Assembly: GCA_002224055.1 (NCBI GenBank)
Contig: AZLU01000038.1
Span: forward strand, 124,001 to 188,000
Direction: 5' to 3'
DNA: 64,000 nt
DNA from: Pezizomycotina sp. ARF18
Taxonomy: Eukaryota > Ascomycota
Each line of letters starts with the position of its first letter. Within the stretch, counting starts at the first letter, position 1. The notes beneath the pieces were generated by a model. The model made no database searches. It was not told the origin of the DNA and was given only the letters and a program-made list of their open reading frames with translations. The position numbers were made by a program, and so were the translations under genes. This document shows, piece after piece, positions 44,763 through 55,732 of this stretch.

Positions 44763-45759
44763 AAAAAAGAAAGAAAGAAAGAAAGAAGAAAAAAAAAACA
44801 CAGCGCAGCACGTACCATAGAATGAAGCTACATGTTTCGGGAAAAAGAGAAGGAGCTGTTGACATTCATTATACCGGCTTTGAAATCCTCATGAAAATGG
44901 TGTATTGCGAAGAGAAAGTTCATCAAGTCGCTGATAGGCAGTGACAGTGACAGTGGCGTCCATCTTCCTGGATAACTTTCCATGATCTAGCGCTACCAGT
45001 CGCATAAATAGACGCGCCTCAGCGACTATTTTCCATCCCCACCCACCTTCATGAAACATGTTACTAGGCTTATACGCGCACACATGATAGTCACTGGGCA
45101 GAAGAAGACAGGTATGGTCTGAAGGCGACCCGAGCAGTCGCATAGCCTTACGGCTCGTTATGCCCAGGGATGCTGATAGAAAGATGGTGCAGCATTATTA
45201 GGCTAAATACGATAGTACAGCTGGTCTTAGGAAACTCAGTCTGCATCTGCATCATCGTATTTTTACATACTTTTAGCGGAAATATTACCAGAACAACATT
45301 CTAGACTTCGAAAATTCAACCGCCCGCTCGTGTTCCTCAGGACAGATATATCAGCGCTACCCTAAATTACAACGGAACGCTTCAATTGAAGTTAAAATAT
45401 CATTGGCATAATTCAAAATCCAGAAGCAAGGCCTGGAAGCGAAAGGGAGAACACAAAGAGATTAGATACATGAGCGAATAAAGGAATATACAAAGAGGTC
45501 CCGAAAGAGGCCTAACTTATGGTACATAAAAGCCTGTGCCGAAATAAATGCAGAAAAATAATTTACATATCAGGTAGATAGAAATAGTCAAATCCGCCAC
45601 TTAAGATTTATAATAATAGATCGCAGTCGTATTCAGAACAACAACTAAATTTACCACATATTAGGGTTCCCGGGTGCGGACTGTTCAGGCTAACACTACT
45701 TTTCGAGGAATGGGAACCTGACGGACCTTTCCCAAGACCTTGTATTCCAGTAGCAGCAT
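44763..45759. other. Intergenic between SP5 and SP6
   Basis: A GAAA-repeat tract lies at about 44,766-44,800. An 84-codon minus-strand frame (44,889-45,143) reads like a protein fragment, but has no recognised motif or companion exons. The rest is AT-rich without features. Confidence 0.35.
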
Positions 45760-46582
45760 CTAATCCAGGTTTTTCGGAAGGCGCAAAGCGTCGTTTTGGC
45801 GGGGCGATAGGCCACTTGGATTCTCCGCCGCGTTATTCAGGTCGGCATCGATGGAAAGTCTGGGCCTTGGTCTTGCAATGGTACCAGTTGGAGCCTGAAT
45901 GTCAACGGGTATCGACGAGGACCCACCCTCGTGGATCGAACCAGACCCGGCGATCGACGAAGTGTCGCTAGCGGGCCTAGAACTGATACTAGCCCCGGAG
46001 AGGATTGATGGGAGTCGTAAGGGCTGTCATGATGTCTGCCTTGAGATGGCTGCGTCGATAAATCCGGCACTAGGGAACTGTAAGAAGATCTAGCCTGCTG
46101 GATTTGGCTTAGACATTTTTCTTTGAGACTGCCGATGCTACACTTTGACCTCAACTTCAACTGAGTCTGGAACCTAGCGAGTTTGCCCCTTTCCTTGACT
46201 TGGGAGTTGGCGGTTAAGGGATGTGGAGCGCGTGGGGTTTGTTCCTGGAACGACGTCAGCGTGGCCGGGAGTCAATGTCGCCGTTGATTTTGTGCTTCTC
46301 AGGCCTCCTAGCTTGTCCTTCAGGTTCCAAGCGCTGAACTTTTTTTTCACCGGTGCGTCTTGATTGGGTGAATCGCTGGGGGGTTGCGGACCTGCGACGG
46401 TAATGGTTGGTTGGGCTCCGGCGGCGGCGGGAACACTCGCTCCAGAGTTGCTAGTTAATGTCCGCTTTAACAATAATTCTTGCTCGCGCTTGTATTTCGT
46501 AGGAGCAGCTTCGACCACTAGGTGAAAGCAAGGAGAGCAGCAATCCATAGGTGATACAGGGAAATAGCGCGTGGGACTTCAT
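45760..46582 (-). CDS. SP6: secreted protein of the SP array
   Basis: The ATG at 46,582 gives Met-Lys-Ser-His. The signal peptide core (I-S-L-Y-H-L-W-I-A-A-L-L-A-F-T) and its end (V-V-E-A-A-P-T-K-Y-K-R-E) read in two neighbouring frames, so at least two indels or very short introns fall in this exon. The mature frame (46,520-46,174) holds the basic motif K-K-K-F-S-A-W-N-L-K-D-K-L-G-G. A Ser/Ile/Gly-rich C-terminal part (about 46,000-45,760) ends L-P-K-N-L-D with a stop at 45,760. The KYKRE after the signal peptide could be a Kex2-type processing site (inference). Member farthest right in the array. Confidence 0.45.
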
Positions 46583-46589
46583 AATTGCT

Positions 46590-48369
46590 TGCGGTTTTAG
46601 CGCGGCTGATATCGGATCCTGTCGGGTAATTTGGGTAATGGTATGAATTGATGGAACGAAGTCGAATATGTTTAGTGATCGATATCGAAAATCTTTGTAT
46701 GGCTGCGGATTCCGAATGGTCAGGAGAGATTTCCGTATACGTAGCGATCGTGAAGACGGATGTCAAGGTAGAAGTTGTCTGACTTTAGTGAGATAGATAA
46801 CGGGGGGTATGCGAAGAGATATATGTGTCATCGACTCATCCTCCAAGCGCGCCCTGTTGACAAAATAAAATACCTGTCATGCTAGAGCTTGCGTAGCGAG
46901 CTGAATCGAAGTGTCAGAAAGCTACGGCTCCCCTTTTTTCTTTTTTTCTTCTTGAGAAAGAGGCTAAAGTGCCCAGGAGGAACATTACCAACAGTTGTTT
47001 CATGGCGATGCCGCCCAACAATGCCGTTAATATGGTTATTTTTCATGAAACTCGACACACGAGCGAAGAGAAAAAGGCTTGGTCTGGTCAACGTCAACCG
47101 GAGCGATATTATTGTCTACAACGTCCGTTGTTGTGTCATTATGAAAAGTTATTTTTCCACCCAGAATATGTCTTCCGATTCTATAGGACTACGCACATGG
47201 TTCACATGACGAATGGTATTATTAGGAATTCAGATTACAACTTCATGAGCGTATAAATGCTAACCTCACCACGCCGTGCCTCGACCTTCTTCCGGCAAAC
47301 GGAATATATTGCATTCTCACACTTTTACGGGGCAGTTGGTCGGCTCGACAGGCGTCGAACCGGTCTTTGTTATAAACAGATTCGCGTTATAAACGGATTT
47401 TGAAGCCATGCTGTGCTGGTTACGGGAACTTTTGCTGTTTACTTCGCCATGCTCTATTTCGGCTATTTCAGGCTAAAATTGGCCCGGGGTGGGGGGGGGA
47501 AGAAAACCAACGGAGCAAACAAACAACTCCTGTTCAACCTAGCATAGCCCGTTCTTGTCGTCGATGCCTACGTTTGTCTGCCGATTCGCGTTTCTGGGAA
47601 CCTTTTGAGAACCATATCAGAGTGACCGAAGCGGTGTTGTATGGCAATCAAGAAGCCTACTTGTATACGAGGAGGCTTCGGAGATGACCCTGAAGCTCCG
47701 TATTTACAACGCAATTTATCGAGCCGGGATGTCGTCGACTGGTGAGACTGGACAGGACAGTGATACAAATAAATGTTAAGCTTGAAAAGCCATGAATATG
47801 AATACAAGTCTTGCATCCTAGGGGAGAACATCTTGGAAAACTGATGTAAGTTTACTGTCTGTACTCTACGAGTTATTGGATGAGAGTCAACAAGTTTAGC
47901 GTTATAACTCTAAATGACGCTGAACAATCGCTCTACCAGTACTTTCCCTTGTAATCGCTAACCGTTTGATATAGTCTTTATTTGCCCTGAAGTTTGGATA
48001 TGTGATACTGGTACAAGCACCAGAAAATCTTTCCTGGCTCGCGATACATATACTAGACACCTCGACGGTTCGGCCGATCTATAGTATGTACAAGATTTCA
48101 ACGAAAACGATAAACAAGAATGAATATAGGAAAATGAAAGATCCATATGCGTGTACAGTAACCGTGAGGGCGTTATTTTGGCGTGCCCTTTTCATTTTCT
48201 TCTTGATCTTTTACAAACTGGTGTTCTGGAGGTGCGAAAGGGCGTAAAAACGACGAGACAATTTTAAACCAGAGAAAATCTGTTGGAACAAACATCATTA
48301 AAGAAAAGAAAGGAAAATCACGTAAGATTATAGCAAAACCGTATAGATTTCAAATCCGAAAAGCTGAAA
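46590..48369. other. Long stretch without a supported gene
   Basis: Frames at 46,889-47,256 and 47,400-47,687 (plus) and 47,568-47,831 (minus) are short, overlap each other and carry no recognised motif. A fragment TTTCAGGCTAAAATTGG at about 47,467 resembles the start of the SP upstream block, but the rest of the block is missing and it is about 890 bp from SP6. Confidence 0.35.
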
Positions 48370-49298
48370 TCGATATCCCGTTCATGACGATATCCGTCCT
48401 CCAATTCCCGAGCTTCTTGCAACGCTTCAAGACTGCTCCGAGACGCTGCACCTCGATATTGTCGCGCAAGGCGTCATCCTGTTGAATTGCGGCTTGCTTC
48501 TGCCAGATTTGCTGAAAGTTAGATCCGTTCCGGTTTAGCTGCGTATTTGTGCCTTCTTCTCGCGGACCGCACGAGCGTAGTCTCCGGGTGGGTATCTATT
48601 CGTGACGAGCTTGAGGGCGCAATATCCTTCAATAAAAACTGGTGCAGTTCGTGAATGGAATCGTACATGTAGAGCGTATCGTCCACGTCGGCGATGTAGA
48701 TGTGCTGCTGAATGATGGCGGCACCGCTACCGACGGCGGCGGACCTTTCCTCGACGACCCCCTGCGAGCCTTCAGCGTTTCCATGGCAGAGTTCGCGGCG
48801 GGTTCGTCCTCCGTCTCTTCCTTGCGCGAGTTAACGACCCCGTGGTAGTCGTCAACGCAGTGGATGTCTTCGGCTCGCTCTTATTTCCAGACGCTGCTAC
48901 TTTCCCACCAGGGATCTTTCGCTCCTTTTCCTCCGAGTAAAATAGGCGATGACGACCGTGTTTGTGCTCGTACGAGTGACAAGAATCACACAATTTGTCG
49001 CCATTCTTGTCGCTCCTCCGCGAGTGCCGGGACCAAGTGTCCTCGTAGCACAATTACTAAATTCTTTCAAAATGCTAATGTCAATGTTATTCGAAATCTC
49101 AGCTGTGTTTGCGCGCTGGGGGTCGTTTGGGGGTGTGAAGGAGCCGATTCAAACCGCTCTGCAAATAAATGGAGAGTACTTACAAGTAGGTTTCCGTGAG
49201 CGTCGAATTTCAATACCCCTTTCGCCGCTCGTCCTGGCCTCGCCATCGACCGGGCCTTGAAAGGCACGGGGGTTGAATTTATCGAGGTCGTCACTCAT
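48370..49298 (-). pseudogene. GZ8: damaged GATA / Zn2Cys6-like family copy
   Basis: The ATG at 49,298 (Met-Ser-Asp-Asp-Leu) opens a short charged exon ending K-P-T-C at a GTAAGT donor (49,183). The following exon (about 49,053-48,772) encodes the rest of a GATA-type finger: C-Y-E-D-T-W-S-R, D-K-N-G-D-K-L, CDSC and H-S-Y-E-H-K-H-G-R-H-R, then a basic linker (RARKRRR). The acceptor and second cysteine do not join cleanly. Downstream, the C-terminal domain is only traceable (S-I-H-E-L-H-Q-F-L-L at about 48,650, a Glu-rich helix at about 48,450) across several frame changes. No Cys6 cluster could be read. It is probably a decaying copy. Confidence 0.5.
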
Positions 49299-49614
49299 AT
49301 GCATCGTCCTTCGATTGCTTTATTCTGGAGTCGTGTATTAGTCTTCTAGGGATGTGTTTGTTTGACGTGGCAAAGAGTGATATGTAGGAGATATTTATTT
49401 TGAATCTAGGTGAAATTCTGGTATTGCGTGGCCCAATAATAAAAAATAAAAAAAAAAAAAAATAAATCAATCAATAAATAATAAATAAATAAATAAATAG
49501 ATAAATAATTCTGTCTAAATATATGGAAACCTCACTTGATTTATGTAAATCAATTTATTAGCGCTAACTTAAACAGCACCTCGATCTTGATACTACCCAG
49601 GATGGTAGAATTAT
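49299..49614. other. Intergenic, A-rich
   Basis: An A run and an AAAT/AAATA low-complexity tract fill about 49,440-49,510. No gene. Confidence 0.45.
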
Positions 49615-49883
49615 TATTGGCGTAATTTATAATATATCTAATAATATAAAGTAAGATTAAACTTATAGATTTAATATAAAACCAAAAATTCTAACTAAAA
49701 AATATATAATATTATATTATATAATAAACTAGTAATATTCAAGTTTTAATAATAATATATATACAATGTACCCTAACGGCGCATAGTATTTTATTATTAC
49801 AATCTTCTAATATTTTAATTATATAAATATTATTTTAATGTCTATAGATTTGTTATGCCTCTCTGATTACCTCATAGCTAGTA
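49615..49883 (-). mobile_element. Solo LTR of the Copia family, strongly RIP-altered
   Basis: A 269-bp block aligns with the Copia LTR in reverse orientation from TTGGCGTA to the ATAGCTAGTA end. It has a matching 5-bp duplication ATTAT at 49,610-49,614 and 49,884-49,888. It is shorter and more TA-rich than the solo LTR at 41.1 kb, so probably older or more strongly hit by RIP. Confidence 0.85.
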
Positions 49884-49888
49884 ATTAT

Positions 49889-50615
49889 TATATAATTGGC
49901 GTTTTATTTGTAATAATATTATACATGATCGCTTTGAGAGTTCTCCCTTAAACATATATAGCTTTAAAGCTTTGCTTAAAATCTGCGCAACCATTCGTCT
50001 CGTATCCCCGTATGTGATTCCAGAGGTGAGTAATAGGAGAGTATATACCGCATATAAGTTATATTAGGAGACAAGCTTTGTGTAATATTACTTTCAACGA
50101 AACGAAAAACCATGATAGACTCGCACAGTTCAAGTTATATGAATAGTGTTACCTCACGCAGGCTCGAACGGTCCTTGCTCGGCACGCTTCGAGTGATTGA
50201 TATACATGCTTAAGTAGTACGCTAATACAACATGTCAATTGTATGCTGGAAAACTGCTAGAGCCGTAGTAAATGTACCAGAAACCAATAAAAATCCAGAG
50301 CTCCCTGTAAACTGAAGGAAAAAACCTGCATGAAACAGTAACCATCGTCTTTGGAGGTGAAACGATTACAGAAGCGTTGCACAATACTGAAGAATATAAT
50401 ATTCATCCTCCTCCTTTGCTATTTCTTCCCTTATGATTTCTCTGTTTTTTTTTTTTTTTTTTTTTTTTGATGTGTTTCCATGTAAATCCGTAAACAATAT
50501 ATTTGAAAAATAACAGAGAAGGAAGGCTACAAAGCCCGCGATATCCCGAAATCCTATATTAAACGACATCCCCAAAGCTCAACGAAGTTCCTCGCGCATC
50601 GCTAGCTTCGTTACA
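49889..50615. other. Intergenic, with T homopolymer
   Basis: A T run at about 50,445-50,467 lies just downstream of GZ9 (minus strand). No supported gene. Confidence 0.4.
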
Positions 50616-51110
50616 TTACGAGCTCCCGTGGGTTGCAGCTTGCTCCGAGCTCGTAGCGGTGCCCCTCTCCTGCCTCGCCGTGGAGTGGTTCGGCGCCCGA
50701 TGGCAGTCGCAGACGCAGCGGTGATCCTGGCTTGCTTTTTCTTGGCTCGCCTTGCCGCTGCCTGGGCTTAAGGCTGGGTCTCTCGGGTGGCCGGTTTTAA
50801 ATTCGGAGCTGTGACAACTGTTACACAAATTTTCCCGCTACTCGACTCTTCCTCCAATGGGACCGGAACCAAACGTATTCGAACCACAATTGCTAAAGTT
50901 TTTGTTTCGAAATTTTAGCGTCAACGCTACGCGGATTGATCATTCAAACTTTTCTCGCCGTTGGTGACGGGCTTTGATGTAAAGTGTTGATCGGAAGCGG
51001 TATGTAACCAAAGCGAGGGTACTTACAACACCTCGGGGCGGGAAACGGTGGACTGATGTTCCTGGTCTTTTTCCACGTATTACTCGTTCTCAGGGATAAT
51101 CCGCAATGTG
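50616..51110 (-). pseudogene. GZ9: truncated GATA-finger family copy
   Basis: After a GTAAGT donor near 51,026 and a TTTAG acceptor near 50,894 the minus strand reads N-C-G-S-N-T-F-G-S-G-P, one in-frame stop, then L-CNSC-H-S-S-E-F-K-T-G-H-P-R, the two halves of a family GATA-type finger in a single frame. The aromatic core residue is Phe rather than Trp. A Lys/Ala/Gln-rich linker with a C-V-C-D-C run follows and stops at 50,616. No Cys6 cluster or C-terminal domain is present before the poly-T tract. It is a truncated, non-functional copy. Confidence 0.5.
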
Positions 51111-52459
51111 ATTGGAAAGGATCCTTCGGGCTGGTGCTCTAGCTCTAAGCTCTTGCGTCCTGCTGATGCACGAACATTGCCTGGTTTCTTACGCTCGGCT
51201 GAGAGCTATGAGAAGAGCCGAGCTTGTAACCGGAGTTTCGGGTTAGTCTCCCATCTAGTTCGAGAGGTCGCCCCCGCTATTTTTTCTTTATCCACCTTGA
51301 CATCGTGAATACCGTATTTTATGCACATGAGACTGGCAGCGCGTGCGAGTGTCAGCGCATCAACCATTAAAACTGTTTGAAAAGACATTCAGGGTAAAGT
51401 ATTAGATTTTGGGGCAATGTTGTGGATGCTATTGTGGGTAAATACAGGTAGTTTGATTCTGGTTAAGGGCATATGTAATCCAGTCTATCCAGTTCCTAAT
51501 TGAAAAATATTATCTTAAATCGATAACGATACCCGCTCTAAGGAAGCCATCATTTCCATATTGCTAATTCAAGTTGGGGACATCAAAGTGGAGGAAACAT
51601 GAACCAAAAACTCGCAAATCGGACTGGAGATATATCCTCGAGAGAGGAAATGTCAGATTCAGGAATTCTTGAATATAACAAGATATTAGCCGTTAAGCTT
51701 AAAAAACAAGTGTAGGTGACTATTTTCAAATATATATTTCGCAAGAACTAAGATCTACAGTATTAAGGGAATCGAGCTTTCTTGTAATTCCTTTGAAACG
51801 AAAAATGGGAAGGAGGTAACGAAATTTGGGAAATACAAATTCTACACGGATTCAGGGTACGATAGGTAGGAAAGCCTGCCAGCGGTAGTGCGTACTGTTA
51901 CAGATGGCTCATAGGAATAGTGCGCCGCGCTGGGCCTAGACTCTGTTCTTCCGAAAAATAAAAGCTACCGAAGTATTCACCTAACCCTAGCTATTAAGTA
52001 TATCTCTCCGAATACCCTTGACAATAACAACAATTCTATGGTCAGGTAATTTACTGCTCTAGTGTGATACTGACCAATAGCATCTTCGCGACTTATATCG
52101 TAAAACCTGGCGAACAAGGATGCATCATTATGGTCTTATAAGGACTCGGACGATGCTTACTTTACGTCGAGGAATTCAACAAAGCACACTAAATGTATAC
52201 ACCTATCGACGAGTATACATTAATTCCTTTCTTTTTTTTTTTTCTTTTTTTTTTTTTCTTTTTTTTTTTTTTTGCTGCTCAAATTAATTAATTAATTATT
52301 TATTCCTTTCATCAATTTTTTCGTTGACTCCTTTCTCTCCTCGCTAACCACCAACGGAAAAAATCAATCGTCAACCAAAACCACCAATAGACAAAAAGTC
52401 GACAAGAAAGAACAACTTAATCATCAAACCGACCTGGTAGGTATCTGAAACAAAGCATC
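51111..52459. other. Intergenic, T-rich tract before GZ10
   Basis: No supported gene. A nearly pure T tract lies at about 52,228-52,273, followed by TTAATTAATTAATTA and a pyrimidine-rich leader up to the GZ10 ATG. The short frames at 51,108-51,388 are overlapping shadows. Confidence 0.4.
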
Positions 52460-54334
52460 ATGACGAGGATCCGTTTCCACCTATCTCCCCCGGCTAACCA
52501 TTCCGTTACGGGTACGTCGCCGGCAGCGATGCAGATCCCCATCCCACCAGAGGAGATCATGAAAGGCTTCTATTCTCCCAGCCAGGAGCCTGAGAACGAC
52601 AAACCAGAAGACCAACAGGCCATCGCATTACGGCGGACGGGTACCTGCAGCCGAACTACCCGAGGAGGAAGACTCCGAGTCGGGCTCGGACTTGTCTGAC
52701 CTGTCGATCGACGGGATGAAAGATCACACGCTTGAAAACGGCATCCAGCTCTCCGGCGATGAGGACGAAGGAGAGTTCACCGATATGGAGATTGATATGT
52801 ATGGTAATGAAGAGGAGGAGCTCGGAGATATTGAAGAGGAAGTTGAAGCTGGGGAAGAAGAGCTTGAGGAGGCGAACTTGAAGGTATTAAGGATGAGACC
52901 CTTACCGGAAACCAGAACGAGAACGGCGATGACGTTTGCAGGTAAGAAACGTCGCCTACCCCTTCACTTAAATTCTAGTTCCCTCTCTATCACAAATCGT
53001 TGCTTCAACTACTTCACCACTAGCAAACTCACTGTGAATTAACTAGCAACTGCCACACCAAACGGGCCGACACGTTGAAGTTCGTTCAGACTAAGGACGG
53101 GCCTGTCCTATGTGTCAACTGTTACGTCTATCAACGCAGGCACCACAAGGACCGCCCTCCGGGTTTGGAAGCCGAGCGCCTCGCCGGCACCCGTGGAAAG
53201 TCGGTTCTTCAGAACATAGGTCATGACTCAGATCACGAGGCCGAGGACAAAGATGTCACCGCCGGTGTTACCAAGCCCAGGCGCAGCGGGAGGAAGTTCC
53301 AGCAGCCCATCACCGCTGCTGAAGAAACTATCGCCAAGCAGGTTGCTCCTGTCAACGGGAATTCCGGAGCCGTCAAGGGAAAGGCTGTTCAGACGAAGCC
53401 GGGGAGGTCGTGCGTTCCTTGTAGTTGGACCGGTAGGAGGGTATGAGCTCACCCGCGCACTTCTACCCCTTCCCATTCGCATAAGAACTCTTTGGATCGA
53501 TGCTCATAAAACCATGTTTCACTAGTGCGACAAGGAATCCCCTGCTCCTCCTGCACCGAATGGCAGGCCAGGCGTGGAAAAACCTGGGACTGCTACTACG
53601 ACCCCAACTTCACTCGTCCGAAGGGTCCCACGCCAGCTATCTACAGGGTGGAAACGATCGCACCCACCCGGCGCATGGAAATACCAAAGGCAAGAAGGCT
53701 CTCCTTGACAAGGTATGTTTATTCCCCTACCCCTTCTGACACAAAAAAACAGCTCATACTAATGCAAATTTTCCACAGCCGACCAACGTCAAGCGCGCGG
53801 GAGTCCCCGCCACCACCGAACCGCGTCCCCAACGCCGCCACGGCCCGCCATGAAAGCCGCCACCGAAACCACTCACGCATCCTCAAACGGTATCTACTCG
53901 ACCATGGAAAAATCCCCGCCCGCTTCATCCCCAAAACCCCATTCCTCCACGTCCCGGTCCATTACCACCGTCCGCGCCCTCAAACTTTCCCTCGAGACGG
54001 ACGTCCGCGCCTCAACGACATCGCGGAGACTTCGCCGGTCACGCAGCAGTTCCTCCGCTCGGCTGCCGAGAAGCGCGTTTTGGAGTTGGCTAGCAATTTG
54101 CGCCATGCGAAGCTCGCGGCGTATTTGGCGACTGAAGAGCAGATTGAAGGGAGTGGGTTGGCTGAGAGTATTAAGGAGGAGATGGTTAAGGAGAATTTAA
54201 AGGGTGTTTGGCTGATGGGGATTGGAAGGGGGGTTGGTTGTTTGAAGAGGGAGACGACCTTGACGATTTGGATTCTCCGGAACCTAACGATAACGGACTT
54301 TTTTAACTTTGCATTTCATACCGAAACATTATAG
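52460..54334 (+). CDS. GZ10: most complete GATA / Zn2Cys6-like dual-finger gene
   Basis: Exon 1 (52,460-52,941) starts at an ATG and, after one frame change at about 52,620-52,690, encodes a long acidic domain (D-E-D-E-G, E-E-E-E-L) ending D-V-C. Intron 1 (52,942-53,046) splits the GATA-type finger. Exon 2 (53,047-53,440) completes it: CSNC, 19 residues, CVNC, Y-V-Y-x3-H-H-K-D-R-P. A linker leads to C-V-P-C-S-W-T-G-R-R. Intron 2 (53,441-53,525) splits the Cys6 cluster. Exon 3 (53,526-53,712) gives C-D-K, then one frame over I-P-C-S-S-C and W-D-C-Y-Y-D-P-N-F. Intron 3 is 53,713-53,777. Exon 4 carries a Pro/Ser/Thr linker and the C-terminal domain (L-K-L-S-L-E-T-D-V..., K-R-V-L-E-L-A-S-N-L). 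Probable nuclear DNA-binding protein. Confidence 0.65.
52942..53046 (+). other. GZ10 intron 1, inside the GATA-type finger
   Basis: GTAAGA donor and ACTAG acceptor, 105 bp. It cuts the codon after the first zinc-ligand cysteine. The same position is used in GZ1, GZ5 and GZ7. Confidence 0.7.
53441..53525 (+). other. GZ10 intron 2, inside the Cys6-like cluster
   Basis: GTATGA donor and CACTAG acceptor, 85 bp, placed just before the third cysteine of the cluster. GZ5, GZ6 and GZ7 have an intron at the same place. Confidence 0.65.
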
Positions 54335-55259
54335 GGAAACTTACCTGCATTATTACGATATGTTCTCCTTTCCGAAGGGCATAGAACTGGGTATTCTAAC
54401 TTTATCTTTCCTATCTCTTTTTTTTTCACTCTACCGACCTCTTTCCTCCTTATTATCTCTGAGTTTTTTCCTACCTTTCTTCATGGTTTTTTTTCCCTCT
54501 ATTTATTTGGATATGTTTTATCAACTTACTCTTATTACTACCTAGCTAGATGACAACTATGTACCTAGGCTCTTTACTTTCTTACCACGGAACTATAATT
54601 AATACGAGAGTTACTGGGACATAACATCAAACAACATCCTCCCACTGCGGGATATTGTGGGATCGTCTGCTCTTTCGCAGGTTTCCCGGCAATCTCTACG
54701 TCTTTCGTTGTTTAAGAGGGTTTAGCTATAACCATCAATAGTCCTTACACAGTACATCTAGGAGGCATGTTGTGATCCATTGGGCTGGCGACCGCTCTGG
54801 CTTTTGCAGTGTGTTGGTTCACAGTGCGGTACCGTCGACGGCTGCTTGTATCAACTAATCGGAGGTTCAATGCGATGCTAGTAAGTCTACTAGATTTAGT
54901 CCCAAAAATCCTTAAGTTCAGGACCGTGAAATAAACTGTTATGTCCTCCTTGAGCTTGAACAGGGAATCAGCACGGGATCCGACAATAGCAAACAGCTCC
55001 TACGCGCAACCCGTTTCAAATGCCGTAGTCCGACGAGGCGTGTTAGCCCGGAGATAAAGAGCGCAATGAATACTCCGGTCAACAGGCGCGTCTAGACCAC
55101 GGCAGGCCGCGTCGAAAGCTATAGAAGAAAAAGGCCGCGTTGACGTGGCGTTAAACATGAGAGTTAAGTCCCTTGGTCCTAGGCCTTGGTAACGGATCTT
55201 CCACTAGCAGGAAAAGCGGATCTTCAAAAAGGTCGGAGTTCCCCTTTCACCTCAGTTTT
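54335..55259. other. Intergenic, no gene recognised
   Basis: Pyrimidine-rich sequence after GZ10 (about 54,400-54,520, T/C tracts) and ordinary sequence beyond it. No supported feature. Confidence 0.4.
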
Positions 55260-55732
55260 TTACTTTACCAAGATATCTGCCCTCCTAAGTCTCCTGAAGG
55301 AGTACACTTCGAGTGAACTGCAAATTCTTTCAATATCCTTCGAAACCCGTTGAAGCATAGCCGCTGATGTCGAAATTGCTGCACCTTCTGTGAACGCGAA
55401 TCCCCCTCCCAGAATAACTGCTTTCCACTGGACTATCCAGCCCCTCCTCATGCTCACGCGAAGAAGGCACCTTTGGCGATACCGAGAATACCATTACCCC
55501 GCTAATGTCATTACGACCGTCGACATTAGCGACAGCGAGAGCAGTGGAGGGAAAATATCCCTGATAAATGTGGAGCGCCTCCACGAGACCCTCGATTGGG
55601 TATTGAAAGACTCGCTGGCACCTTTTTTTTTTTTTTATCAATGTGGCTTTCACGGTTACCGAACAAAATTTGAATGCGACGCGTCCGAAACATCTCTGCA
55701 AAGCCTGTTACTGCCATCTCCGCAATCTAACT
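55260..55732. other. Open frames on both strands, truncated by a Copia remnant
   Basis: A plus-strand frame (55,390 on, about 115 codons before the LTR) and a minus-strand frame (55,330-55,701) overlap almost fully. The plus frame ends where the Copia LTR begins at 55,733, so an older gene may have been cut there. A T run at 55,622-55,636 lies within. Neither frame has a recognised motif. Confidence 0.25.
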
